The position numbers and the translations under genes are program-made. Shown here one piece after another: positions 53,310-64,000 of a stretch of 64,000 bases of DNA; position 1 is the first letter of the stretch; every line of letters starts with the position of its first letter. This stretch comes from Xiphydria camelus (Eukaryota > Arthropoda > Insecta > Hymenoptera > Xiphydriidae). The notes under the pieces are model-generated. The model was not told the DNA's origin and did not search any database. It saw only the letters and a list, made by a program, of their open reading frames with translations. The stretch covers positions 18,282,603 through 18,346,602 of the forward strand of contig OY783200.1 of the NCBI GenBank assembly GCA_963678675.1, given 5' to 3'.

Positions 53310-53790
53310 ATGCAGTATGCTCAAGAAAACATACGAAACATTTCATTTCCGCGTACGACTAAATTGCGCCGAAGAATAAGTATCGTGTGCGCGGAGGTGG
53401 AGAACTACGCGATCGGTAATTCACACGCGGTGCCACGTGCGCACCCCCGGGGCACGAGTGGCGCATTTATCGAACAATATCCGGCCAGGGCGTTCGCGTC
53501 CGCTCACCACCGCGAGAAATGCATCGAGGTGGTAGATGACGGCGTGGGGGGAGGGGTGGGACCTGTCAAGAAAAGATCTAATAACGGAAAAACGAGAGCG
53601 AGGAGGCACTGCATGTGTTTCGCATCGTGTTACCAATCGGTTTCCCAGATACCGAGAACCCCGCGCGCCGAGCAACCCGATCCGTAGAATCGGGGAATAC
53701 CCGCGTGAAATAGAATTCTCTCGCAAGAGTGGTGAGAGAAACGCGTCCACGTAACCACCGAGGGTGGTTGGAAGAACGAAACGGGGTGAA
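53310..53790. other. CpG-rich island without supported exon
   Basis: Overlapping frames of 125 (plus) and 132 (minus) codons with no domain. Confidence 0.4.
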
Positions 53791-53941
53791 TGTGTTTCTT
53801 TTCTTGCTCCTCTACACAAATGCTAAATATATCGCTTGAGACGTAATATGATAGCGTGATTTGATTGATAGATCGGACGAATCATTTACCTATTAATGGA
53901 TTATATTAAGAACCAGATGATTTTCTAATTTCTTTATTATT
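53791..53941. other. AT-rich spacer
   Basis: Nothing recognised. Confidence 0.4.
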
Positions 53942-54180
53942 GCAGCGATAAAAAAATTGTTCGAGTCAAGTTAACATGTTTATAATCTTCCTAAGAACAC
54001 ATTAATTCGATTCAAGTAGATAATAATATCAATTCAAGGTCAATAAATTCAATAGAATCAGTTAAGTACATCATTTATATACATCTAAACGGTATTCATT
54101 CCAGTTGAATAAATAGTGCTCTCAGGACAATTCAGAATCATATTTACTCGTCTCGAAAGCATTTTTTTCTCAGAGCGGAA
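53942..54180. mobile_element. 240-bp MITE of the GAGAAAAAAAT-ended group
   Basis: The left end GCGATAAAAAAATTGTTCGAGTC resembles CATTGAGAAAAAAATCGTTCGATTC at 36121. The right end, inverted, reads CCGCTCTGAGAAAAAAATGC. Confidence 0.55.
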
Positions 54181-54399
54181 ATAAACACTGAGAGTCAGAT
54201 TGACTTTGAATTCAACTTCTTCATAAAGTGAATAATTTAGATATGAATTTTGATTAAATTCTATCGGAAGACTGAATGCTAATTTTGATTAGAAGAGGAC
54301 TTACCTAATTTCAAATTAGGACTTTTGTTAATATGGAAATAAAATTGACTTTTTTATTTCTGGTTACTTAAGATGGGTCTGAAGACCATCCTGCGGGAA
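54181..54399. other. AT-rich spacer
   Basis: Nothing recognised. Confidence 0.4.
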
Positions 54400-55600
54400 C
54401 TTCCTCGAGTCGTAACTCAAGCGCGAATGACCAATCAAATACCCTCTCTCTGCTGTAAAAAGATAAGAAGACGATATATCATGCCCCGCAATCGCGGAAT
54501 ACATTTTACCCAATCTCGTTTTTGGACATATTTTGCTCGATGAAAAGTCTCAATACATTCCGCCCACACTCGATGATTAATAGTCTATAAAAACGGGAGT
54601 CAACTTGGAACAGGTAGGAAGGGTTAACTTGATTACAGAAATTATGTCGCGCGCGAGAACATCTTCCTCTTCAAAAGACGATACTTATCTTCGGAATGTC
54701 ATCTAGCGGTGTCGTTACGATCGCTGAGTCCAATCGAATCGTAAAACGAAGCGAGAACATAATCTGGCAACGCCGTATTCCATGTATTCAACGAACGGGA
54801 GCAACTCCCAAATAGAATTCGCCAAGTTGCGCGTATATATAAGTACATACATAATATCTATCCTGCAAACGCGAGGAAGTCTAACCACTGCACAGTGGCT
54901 ACTTCACGTAATCGGGCGTTCGTATATGCGCCAAGCTGTTACGCCGCGGTGTTCGGCTGGGATTCAATTATGTTCGCTCGCTTTCGCCCTCTTCCTTCTC
55001 TAGAGGCTTCAGCAGCGACACCGCCGCGCGCGATACGTGAACGCGCAGCAACACCCACGACAAAATTACTTCGGGTTAATCCCCTCCTGATGCCTCGCGC
55101 ACGGCCCGCTTCCTCAGTTACGAGGTTCAATGTACCGCGGCTTCTCGGAAGTTGCTACGGGTCTCCAAAGAAAATTGGAGCCCCGGTCAACGCTTACATC
55201 ATACTCCCAAAGGGCTTGCTCGTAATAAATAAGCCTTCGGTCCGCGCGCACTAAGTACCTACGCTTGTAAGCGGGCGCCTTTGTCGCTCTTGTAAGACAT
55301 GCTGCCGGTTGATGCTACTGGTGCTTCCGTATGGGACTAATCTGTCTCCACCTCTAATTGCGCGATGTGAGGATGCAGCGAGTCGTCGGGGTTCCGTAGT
55401 TGCTCTTTCGAAGGCGGGGCCAGGTTCGTGACACGGCTTGAAAGACTTTCGGGGCATTAAGACTCGTTCGAGGGTGGATCTTTCAATGGGTGATCCCTGT
55501 CTTTGTTGCTAGTGGTGAAGGGTGGTTTTGAAAGACCACTCGTCACCTTGGGGTCGCACTTTCGGTAACTGCTGCATTTGGAAGGGAATTTATTTGGTTA
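54400..55600. other. GC-richer region without supported exon
   Basis: CpG-rich especially at 54930-55460. Frames of 119 (54895-55254) and shorter have no domain. Confidence 0.4.
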
Positions 55601-55702
55601 AAAAGTAGTTTGTTTGATTTGATTAGATTCGTCTAAAGAAAGGCCTGGACAACTGGACTGACAATGAGAGAAATGAAGATGTAGTTATGCCTATTTTGGT
55701 GA

Positions 55703-56230
55703 TATAAGGTACATTCGGGTAATATGGCCCGCGTTTTCAAATATATTGCCAATAAAAGTATATACGTAACGTTTCTCGTAACCCAAAAACAAAAATACCT
55801 ATTTTTTAAAAAGATGTAATATGGGCCATATTTCCGTCATTGAGGATAATATGGCCCGGAAAAAATAGCAGGGCGCAAATATGGCCCAAGTTTATGGTGA
55901 GCAATTTGGACACACAAATTCTTCAACAATCATCTGCGGTAAGTCCGACACAGTCTTCGTGAACCCATATACGACAACCTTTTTTCGTTTTTTTTTATGT
56001 AACACATAATACCTTTAGTTATCGCTTATAAGAAATACCATCAAAAAATGAATTCACGTCTGTCTCGTGGTTTAACTAAACAGCTCTTAGTGAAGTTAGC
56101 AGGAAGTTTTCTACACCTTAATAGAATACTAATTTTCAGCCACTGCTTGACAGATGGCGCAACATGTCCAAGAAAAATAGGGTGGGCCATATTTTCGTCC
56201 AGGACATATTACCCGAATTTACCATACTTA
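55703..56230. mobile_element. About 525-bp MITE with iterated ATATGGCCC motif
   Basis: Left AAGGTACATTCGGGTAATATGG and right, inverted, AAGTATGGTAAATTCGGGTAATATG. The word AATATGGCCC recurs near 55720, 55827 (inverted half), 55848, 55880 and 56188. No coding content; 56048-56251 is incidental. Confidence 0.75.
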
Positions 56231-56294
56231 TTTTTATTAGTAATTAGATAATATTTATATTTGTTCTCTCTGTAGTTTAATTTCTATGCACTAA

Positions 56295-56610
56295 AGAACA
56301 AATAATATCTGACGACTGTTTTGGTCCCAACTATTCGAGTTTGGTAATTAGTGCTAGTTTTTATAGTTATCAAAACTATTTTTTAGTTATCGGTAGTAGT
56401 TAAAAATAACAATAATCACAGACAACTATTTTAGTAACAACTATTTGAGTATCTCAATTAGCACTGATTTTCATAGTTGCCCAAATTACTTTTAGTTATC
56501 GGAATAAAAAAATGTACAACTTTAAAAACTAACGCTGATTATCAGGCGTAAATAGTTATCACCAAAATATAATAGTTGTCACGACCGAATTCAATTTTCC
56601 TAGTATAAAT
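56295..56610. mobile_element. AGTTGT-family MITE copy 10, internally duplicated
   Basis: GACTGTTTTGGTCCCAACTA, TTCGAGTTTGGTAATTAGTG and CTAGTTTTTATAGTTATC are followed by a second left-type segment, GACAACTATTTTAGTAACAAC near 56425. The end AATTTTCCTAG precedes TA. Confidence 0.7.
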
Positions 56611-57374
56611 TATGTATTTCATTGATTCATACTTAGGTATTATAGTAAATACAAGATGGAGATTTTATGTTCAAGTCGCTCCACCAATTTTTGTATTTAA
56701 AAATCAGCCTGATTCTTCATGTTAATTAAATATTTTCTGTACTAAGATTAACGCAAAGAATATTAAAATCATCAGAAAGAATACTGATGCACAGAATTCA
56801 TTTATTTTAACATATAAAAATAGGTGGACCGATTTTAGCACAAAGTTTTCGACTGTGTATGTATCATTTGCTCATTACAAATAGCATATAAGTTAATTAT
56901 TATATAATGCTCGACTGATTTATATAACAGTAACATAACAAAGTGTTACTTTACGGTCAATAAGTAACTAAGGAACAGCAAGTAAGATTCACGTTACACG
57001 TACGAACAAACACAACATTTCCGCTACATTGTTTCTACCTTTTCAAAGACCCTCTACGAAGGGTGAACCACAACAAGACCCCGCTCGCGTACCACCCCAA
57101 AACGCAGCGCGAAATGAGCAAACATACGACAAACAAATAAATAGCCAATTTGTCCGGGACCGCAAGTACCGTATTAAGGGAACGATACCACGCGAAAATT
57201 AACATGGGTCCCCGCCATAAAAAAGGCTCCCAACGGCGACGCGGCAAAAAGACGAAGATGAATATTAGCTGACGATGAATTTCGAGGAATCTCTTTAATT
57301 CCCAGCCCTCTAGTCGGAAAGGGGGACGGGGAGATGCTTTTTTCCCAACTAGGAAAATCATCGAGAGCCAGTAA
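56611..57374. other. Unassigned DNA
   Basis: AT-rich to about 57030. From 57035 it is GC-richer, with a 117-codon minus-strand frame that has hydrophobic stretches but no recognised domain. Confidence 0.35.
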
Positions 57375-57783
57375 AGCCAGGTTCTCACTAGTCAACTTCA
57401 TTGATCAATTTCGTTGAATCTAGGCCATTGACAAAAAATAGATTAATATAAACATCCGTTCAATGTGATATTGTTCAACGAAAATGCCTTTCAATGAAAG
57501 TGAAAAGCATTTCTACTTTTGGTTGAATGAAATTAATTCAATGACATTTAACAGTGATTGCCCGTGAGAACAAGTGTTCAGTCGCGTTGATTGCCAAGCG
57601 CAACGGCGTCTCGCCCTTGTTTTCCAATTTTAGGAGCCCCACGTACACGGGAGGGCACCGCTCGCGACGGCAAGGCGGGCGGTATTCTTCAGAAAGCAAG
57701 GTGCATCGACCCACCGATATTCTATGTTCAGTCGCATAGATTCAATGACATTGATGAATGAAGTTGACTAGTGAGAAAGCGCC
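57375..57783. mobile_element. 409-bp MITE, Harbinger-like
   Basis: TAA at 57372-57374 and TTA at 57784-57786 adjoin ends that share, in inverted order, TTCTCACTAGTCAACTTCATT, with AGCCAGG and GGCGCTT at the tips. The centre (57560-57720) is GC-richer. Three-base TWA sites suggest PIF/Harbinger. Confidence 0.7.
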
Positions 57784-57786
57784 TTA

Positions 57787-58740
57787 ATACTCCACGTCGG
57801 TCGCCGAACAGAAGGTATGCACACGTGGTAATCACTCAACCTCTTCTTCTTCGCATCCCCTTTCTTCCGCATGTCCGCCCAAAACCGGGTTCGAAGTGAG
57901 GATGCGATAGCGGCATCGGTGACGTTGGCACGCACGCAACGGGCTTCCCACCTCGGGGCCGTGCAGCCGAATTCGGTCGAGGACTTAGCGTCAGCCGGAT
58001 CGATAGCTATTGACGCAATCGGGCTCTACCAGCATGATATCCCTCTCGCCTCAGGGCACTGGTACCCCCATATGTGATTTTTCTTTCCCTGATTCTCACA
58101 CGAGCGCGTATTCGAATCCGAAGGAGGGATCGAAAGAGGAGTGAGAAAGAGATAGGGGTCGAAGTGAAGTACGAGGGTGGTCCCTCTTCGGTGCTATTAT
58201 TCATCGGGTCTCGTCATCTCCCCAATCAGTCATGCCCGACATATGTTTAAGTAAGATTACATTTGTACTAATGCCCGCGCAGGGATGAAGCATCGGAGAG
58301 AGGCTGCGTAGAGGTATAATGCCAATGCAGGGGGTAGAAAATTCGAGCGGCGAGCACAAGGACGGGAGAGGGGTACGGCATGTACATAGGAAAAGAGACG
58401 AGGGTGATGCACAGGCTGACGAGCGTAGCCCGGCCTAAAATGATATATCGTAGCAGGGTAGTGGGGAGGGGGAACTTTTTTTAGTTGTCTAATGGTCAGC
58501 CTCTCGACAGATTACACGCGCGCACGCTCTACGGCAGCGTGGGCTACCCCGTCCCAACTGGGATCCTAAAACCCCCTCGTGAAAATTAGTGGCTTATCGT
58601 ATACACGGTATTACCGTAATGCACAGCACAGGAACGCGTAATGCCAACCCTCTTCTTCCACTCGCTCCCTGAAGAGGAGTCCGCGATACGACTCGGCGAG
58701 GTAGCTATATCGTCATTTTAATCGCCGGAAAGTTGGGTTT
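57787..58740. other. GC-rich region without supported exon
   Basis: CpG-rich. Short frames (57871-58077 plus, 58007-58204 minus) are unrecognised. Confidence 0.4.
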
Positions 58741-58916
58741 CGAGATGATCCAATCGCAAGTTGACTTGAGTTTTAGCATCATTCGTGGTTATTTACAGAT
58801 TGCTTTTATTGTAGATTACATATTCCTCTACTTGATTATTTTTTTTATTGAATTTACTATATTTATTTTAAACGTCTCACTATATGGATAAGAGTGTTTT
58901 GATTTCCGTTACTTAT
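58741..58916. other. AT-rich spacer
   Basis: Nothing recognised. Confidence 0.4.
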
Positions 58917-59515
58917 AGTAAGAGAATTAAATAGTTGTGGCAACTATTTTGGTGGCAACTATAATAAACCGATGCTGAATACCAAACTCGAATAGTTCTC
59001 GCATGGAAAAGTACTAATGAGACACGGATAAGAAAACTAATCAAACACTAATGCAATAACATTTTCGTGAAGTGCTTCACTGATGGAATAGTATTTTCAT
59101 TGTTATTATTATCATCATTATCATAAGTACCCTGTGTTCTTTATTGTAACATCGGGCACAGAGCAACCGATATCTGAAGTACCAACTCGTATCAGCTTTT
59201 TAAAACAATTCTAAATGAATAATACATAATTTTTTGCCTTGCACAATTTCAGTTTCTTAATATGAAGTCGCGTTATACTGATGGATACTATTCGGTGGCC
59301 ACTAGTATCTATGACTGTCAATACATGTTACTGATAATCGCTGATCACATCACTTATAGGTACTGATTAAGAACTAACAAACGCTAATCAATTTGCATTA
59401 TTTCACATTAGTGCCAATTAGTGCTATTAGTGTCAATTAGTACCCATTCCATTAGTACTTGTCCATAAGGGTTTCAGCCAGAATAGTTGCTGTATTTGAT
59501 TTTTTTGTATCTTAT
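58917..59515. mobile_element. AGTTGT-family MITE copy 11, interrupted
   Basis: The left part TAAGAGAATTAAATAGTTGT, GGCAACTATTTTGGTGGCAA and ATACCAAACTCGAATAGTTC (58917-58999) resumes after an insertion as CAGAATAGTTGCTGTATTTG (from about 59476). Confidence 0.65.
59000..59470. mobile_element. 470-bp MITE with GGAAAAGTACTAATG ends
   Basis: CGCATGGAAAAGTACTAATG at the left pairs with CATTAGTACTTGTCCATAAG at the right. The right end also repeats AATTAGTGCTATTAGTGTCAATTAGTAC-type words. It lies inside AGTTGT copy 11. Confidence 0.7.
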
Positions 59516-60229
59516 AGCTTCCCATTAATTCATAATGCGTAAAATAAAAAAGTTTAATATATTGAAGTAAAGCAAAATAACAGTCGTCCCAGAAAAATCA
59601 CACCGGTCAACAAAAGAAAAGTTTTTTTCTGAGTCTTGATTTCTATAACAATCTTCTGCTTCTCTATGTCGAAAAATAATAAAATCATTCAGTTATTTTT
59701 GAAAAGGTTTGCTTTTGTGAAATTCACAATGATCAATTCGTATTTAAGTTCTTATATGATTATACAGGGTCTCCACGTATGTTGTTGACATAGGACGATA
59801 TGGCACGTAGTGTATTGTAGACTGCAGGTTGTACGCTATTGGTCGGAGATGCAAGGATGACGAACGATTGGCTCTGTCTATCGCCGGAGACGTCAATAGT
59901 CACGAGAGAAGTTCCCTAGGGCGTAAACACCTAGCAGACGAGAAAGTATGGCGGGTGACGGGTACGCGTAAAGACGCGTTATCACCCTTCCTTCATTACT
60001 TCGATTTAACTGAATTTTTACTTTTTATTAACAAGCGCGTCCGAGGATCGAAATAAACGCGAGGGAAATCGTTTCGCGAATGGAAATATTTTATTAATTT
60101 AGAAAACCACGTTTCATTTCCAAAAAATACCGGATTCATTGACTTCTATAGTCATTTTTATTTTCAGGGGGGCAATGACACTGAACACCCTTCTGTTTAG
60201 TTGAGAAGTTCCTTGGAAGCATTCATTTA
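59516..60229. other. Unassigned DNA
   Basis: AT-rich to 59765; TACAGGGTCTCCACGTA near 59762 could be a lone element end. A 75-codon frame (59829-60056) in a GC-richer patch is unrecognised. Confidence 0.35.
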
Positions 60230-61234
60230 AATGGACGGCTCACGAGCGGCTCATGAGTGGCTCGCGAGTCGCTCAGCTCACGCTCGGCCCGCAGATGTGT
60301 GTATACATCTGCGCCTTAAGGTGCTGCGTTCTCTATAAAGTTGTATAATTTTCTTATTATTATTAGCTTTATAGAATGTAGCATCCTACAATGTTTATAG
60401 TTTTGTACAGACTAGTCCCATAAAAGTGTTGTAAAGCTACATAACACTCGAAACAACGATACGTCATTATCCGATTACGAGCTACCGACGGAAGATCTAT
60501 CAACTCTCGGTTCGGTCGAGATCAGAAGAAGCGGCTCGGTGTGCATTATCGATTGGAGGCAAAGCTACATGTTAAACAATACCTGATTTTAATGAGGTGG
60601 AGTAAAGCTCGGGGGGGGGGGGGGCGTATCCGCTTGTAGGAGAAAGCAACAGCGGCAGTAAAGTCTACAGCCGTTATGACGACCACATAACACCGTGGAA
60701 TGCATCTGGTCATTCCCATAAGCTATTCTAGGTACGACCTCTGTACGCACCGCCAACCTTTATACATATACCCACTTCATACCTACGCGAGAGAGCGACC
60801 AAACGCGTGTGCATGCGTGTGATAACGCGCATCGATGCACCCACGTCCATACTGGCGTCAGAGAGGATGCATTCACGAGCCGGCAAGTTGAGTTAACGCG
60901 AAGACACTTAAATGGGGTTCACCCCACCCCTGATGCGGAACCGCGCGATGTTTGATGTGCGAATCGATGCACGTGTCACCCCTGCGCGAGCGCCACGGCG
61001 AAACCGAGATCGGGAGATACACCTGGTGCATTACATCTCGTGAACCGCACCGAATGGCTGACTAATAAATTTGCTGATCTGATCGGATGAGAATGCGGGG
61101 GGAAGGAGAGGGGGGGGTAGAGAGAGAGACAGAGGGGTAGAGAGAGAGAGAGAGAGAGAAAGAGAGTCTTTAACTACAACCGCTTTTGCGCTGCGGCGTC
61201 TCCTCGATGTGGCTGTTGATAATCCGAAGATATG
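60230..61234. other. GC-richer region with simple repeats
   Basis: GGCTCACGAGCGGCTCATGA and similar words repeat at 60236-60295. A poly-G run lies at about 60610-60624. A GA microsatellite lies at about 61116-61162. No gene is recognised. Confidence 0.5.
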
Positions 61235-62114
61235 TATATTTCGCAGGCAAATAGTAACTTTTTAGGCAGATAGTATCTGCCTAGGAAAATACTAACTGCC
61301 TGGGCAAATAGCTTTTCTTTATAATTCATTCCTAAATGACTAGGCAGATACTATTTGCCTAGTCAAACAGTATCTGCCTAAATGTTCTTTAGGCATATAG
61401 CATATAGATTAGTTATTTATATAACCAGTTAGGAAATGCCTCATTTTGCGTAACGAGTGAGATTATTGCAATATCTATCACACGAGTTACACAGAATGCA
61501 TTTCCTAACGTGTTGCATACAAGATTTTTTCAAATTATTCCTAAAACATGCGAGCGGTTGGTTAGGCAAATGGTCATTTCAGGCAAATAACTTTTGTGGC
61601 TCCGCTCGCTTCGCTCGCTCCGCCGATTCAAGCCTAACCTAACCTAACCTAATCTTACCAAATCTAATTCATTTATATTTTATTGCATTGGACTGGGTTA
61701 AGTTAGATTAGAGTCGGAGGAGCGAGCGAAGCCACAAGAGCTATTTTCCTAGGCAAAGCTATTTGTCTGAAACGACCATTTGCCTACGACATAAAAGCTT
61801 GATTAGGAATTAGAAATTTCCCGCACTGGATAACATAAACAAACATCCATCTACAATTATCAAACCCACGCCTAATAAATTACTGAAATACTGAAGTTTA
61901 TCTGAGGAGCAACTACTTATGCACATAACCACAAATTATTGAACTGGAATAGACTAGATACTATTTGCCTAACAACGGTTCCGGCAGATACTATTTGCCT
62001 AGGCAAATGGTGTTTAATCAGAAATAAACATAATAAAGCTATTTGCCCAGGCAGTTAGTATTTGCCTAGGCAGATACTATCTGCCTAAAGTTGCTATTTG
62101 CCTGCGACATATAT
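61235..62114. mobile_element. 880-bp foldback built of iterated AGGCAAATAGTATCTGCCT words
   Basis: The left end TATATTTCGCAGGCAAATAG pairs with the right end CTATTTGCCTGCGACATATA. Inside, AGGCAGATACTATTTGCCTA or its complement occurs about ten times in both orientations. A GC-rich palindrome with TTAGG-type units lies at 61591-61740. Confidence 0.8.
61591..61740. repeat. CGCTCGCTTCGCTCG hairpin with four CCTAA units
   Basis: CTTTTGTGGCTCCGCTCGCT pairs with AGCGAGCGAAGCCACAAGAG. Between them CCTAA is repeated four times (61633-61652), the complement of the insect telomere unit TTAGG. It lies mid-element, so it is not a chromosome end. Confidence 0.8.
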
Positions 62115-62588
62115 ATCCCCCCGCGTGGTTACTATATGGCCGCAATTAGTCGGATTTGCGTTTCGGGCTGATCGAGGGGAAGATGGGTTCGACTGTGTAT
62201 AAAAAGTTTCTAATTGGAATGTCCCCCCGACGAATGTTTAGAATTACCGAGCAGCGCTGAAGATTTCTCGCGGTGCCGGCGGGATCGACGTAAATTTTAG
62301 AAGACCTGTATTCTGTCGAGAGGTAGTGGGTATTATTGATGGCGATATCCGCCGAGTCATTCATCGGGGGAGATATTTCGTTGATATTTTAAGAGGAAGT
62401 GCATGAGTTCCCATGGAGATTAGACTATAGACTGACATATCAATTTCGAGTGGGATTATCTTTTGAATTGTGAAATTTTCGATCGTATACTGGCGTAAAC
62501 ATTTCCCGTCAATCGAAATGTAAATAGAGTCTCGAAGAAAGTGGTGTGTCGAGTTCTGCTGAAAATTCAAGGGTAACGAGGTAATCAG
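62115..62588. other. Unassigned DNA
   Basis: Two adjoining minus-strand frames (62146-62364, 62361-62597) have no recognised domain. Confidence 0.35.
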
Positions 62589-63121
62589 CCCTCCCAAAAA
62601 TAACTACAAGATTTCATTGTAGAATCTTGCAAGAATGTTATAAGATCGTACTAGATCAATGGAAGAATCTTGTAAAATTATACAAAGGTAATGCAAAAAC
62701 CTGTTAGAATCCTATAAGAGAATTGCATTAGCGACGGTTGTTATGAATTCGGTTATGAAGGATAATAGAGGGTAATGTAAAATTCCCACAAGAGGCTTAT
62801 AGGATAACTAGTAAGTCCAACTCGATCCTTCAAGATCATATAGGATCCACGTGAGAAATTGTTAATCATCCAAGATACTTGATAGGATCTTGTAAGATTT
62901 TCTCACGAAAATGCTACATATAATATTTTCATGCGACTTCCTGCAAGGCACAATCACATCATATGTGACTCTTGTAGGAAGCTTGCAAATTTAACATATC
63001 CTGCGAGTACTTATACGAATTGTTCATGCATGCATCCTATGTCTTCCTATTCCAACTCTATTTGTCTTGGGTAATCATGTAAGTTCCTGCATACATTTCC
63101 TTGCAAGAATTTTCGGGAGGG
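62589..63121. mobile_element. 533-bp MITE with CCCTCCCRAAAAT ends and iterated motif
   Basis: CCCTCCCAAAAATAACTACA and, inverted, CCCTCCCGAAAATTCTTGCA. AAGAATCTTGTAAGAT-like words recur about every 40-60 bases in both orientations. Confidence 0.75.
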
Positions 63122-63499
63122 ATGCCACCGTGACAAATGTCTAATCGAAAAGTCCCTACGAGTAGTTTTTGGATGATTGACTAGGAGGAACTCATTCTGC
63201 ATGGAAACAAATAGGGGAGACTGGGGCACAGTGAAACGAAAAAGTTTGAAATGCCATATTTTCTACAAATATTGATGTAAAAGGTTAAAACTAAGTTCTA
63301 TGCAAAGATTACATCATTTGGCAACATACACAATATCTCATGTTTATATCAAATGTCTAAAAATAACAATATGTTCCTTGAAAAAAAAAGGTGTAAGTGT
63401 TTCACTGTGCCTCACTAGTGGGGTACAGTGAAACTTCACGTGGGGCAGTATGAAACATATATATATGAAGCACAGTGAGGCACAGTGAAACACTTACAC

Positions 63500-63501
<2 letters not shown>

Positions 63502-63551
<50 letters not shown>
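63502..63551. repeat. TA dinucleotide microsatellite
   Basis: An uninterrupted TATATA run. Confidence 0.95.
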
Positions 63552-63554
<3 letters not shown>

Positions 63555-63678
63555 GAAGTAATATTTTTTAAAAACATTTATTAACCAACTTCTCTAAAAT
63601 AAGTAAAACTGAATAGTTTCTAAAGGAACAAATTTGGATTACAGAACATAATCTGTATTAGCAACGCTGTCATCACTG

Positions 63679-63813
63679 CTAAAATCTGTTAGTACAATTT
63701 GAGCATTTATAATATGGATCACTGCTGTCATTGTTGCAATAACCACAAATCCAGTTATTGCAGTCGGTGCAACAAATTCATTCGGGACCGGAGTAATTTT
63801 TCCAGGGAATGTT
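63679..63813 (-). pseudogene. Cysteine-rich transposase tail remnant
   Basis: On the minus strand, after a stop, the frame reads CCTDCNNWICGYCNNDSSD then PYYKCSNCTNRF and a stop. Two CXXC pairs around a W and a final KCSNC resemble the PHD-like zinc finger at the end of pogo-type transposases. It is close to the TA-GGGG end, so it may belong to that element. The upstream stop and short length make this a weak call. Confidence 0.35.
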
Positions 63814-64000
63814 ACATATTAAACATAAGTCATTTCCGTCCTTAACCTATCTGGTGTTTCACTGTAACCCATATGAGTCTACTCTACTGATTTGAGGTTA
63901 AGTATCATGACTAACTACATTTATAAAAATATCAAGCTAGCAAAATAATAGCCAACATAAGAATTATTGTAAATAACTTATCCCCTGATTTAATTAAGTT

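Larger units (their letters stand above)
63214..64000 (-). mobile_element. TA-site GGGGAGACTGGGGCACAG element, cut by the window edge
   Basis: After TA (63212-63213) it begins GGGGAGACTGGGGCACAGTG. The terminal word GGGGCACAGTGAAAC recurs near 63401, 63420, 63440, 63474-63490 and 63855, in both orientations. The matching right end is not reached before 64000. A cysteine-rich coding remnant lies on the minus strand. Confidence 0.75.

Noticed and set aside
57035..57388. 117-codon frame with hydrophobic stretches, possible membrane protein
   Set aside because: No family likeness, no start or splice context, next to a MITE.
61633..61652. Telomere end
   Set aside because: Only four CCTAA units, inside a palindromic element with DNA continuing on both sides.

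Overview
This window reads as nuclear DNA of an insect. The background is AT-rich and gene-poor, there are TA, AGGT and GA microsatellites, four TTAGG-type (insect telomere motif) units at 61633-61652, and mariner, piggyBac, PIF/Harbinger-like and pogo-like remnants. The mix of CpG-rich islands in AT-rich DNA and the style of the mariner MITEs suggest Hymenoptera, ant-like, but that is inference. No host protein-coding gene could be supported. The longest open frames (up to 170 codons) sit in GC-rich islands, run on both strands at once and match no family I recognise.

By a hand tally roughly half of the window is mobile-element sequence, almost all non-autonomous. Five groups recur. (1) Elements in TTAA sites whose ends read CCCT..: two homologous piggyBac-like copies (10554-11440, 18127-19698) that keep part of the C-terminal cysteine-rich domain, and five shorter relatives (12427, 35266, 35717, 41956, 42713). 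(2) Elements in TA sites starting GGG or GGGG whose family-specific end motif is repeated inside (9436, 20407, 32344, 38836, 63214, with 55703 as a looser member). (3) Elements in TA sites starting CAC-GAGAA, including a MITE met about ten times. (4) Long-arm TA-site mariner-type foldbacks (18423, 34358, 37388) and two internally deleted mariners (20361-23150, 50209-50862). (5) TAA/TTA-site Harbinger-like foldbacks (28104, 57375, perhaps 24572).

Layout: 1-9 kb holds three very large foldbacks (52-2479, 3928-5916, 7303-8672). From 9 to 20 kb are TA- and TTAA-site elements and two related hairpins (16869, 17740). From 20.1 to 23.2 kb is a four-level nest: mariner, a GGGG element, a CCCAA element, a tRNA-derived retroposon. 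From 24.5 to 28.5 kb are Harbinger-like elements. From 30.7 to 46.7 kb is a dense run of MITEs and clean hairpins. From 49.3 to 52 kb is a degenerate tandem array invaded by a mariner, and 52.3-53 kb is a minisatellite invaded by a short relative of the first foldback. From 61.2 to 64 kb are elements built of iterated motifs, the last cut by the window edge.

Between elements lie GC-rich, CpG-rich stretches of 0.3-1.6 kb without convincing exons (for example 2733-3560, 11560-12260, 23340-24240, 28690-29720, 41105-41760, 46880-48520, 53310-53790, 54400-55600, 57790-58740). They could be promoters, untranslated exons or conserved regulatory DNA of a gene whose coding exons lie elsewhere. The genes do not work together as a pathway here; the content is a record of repeated, nested transposition.
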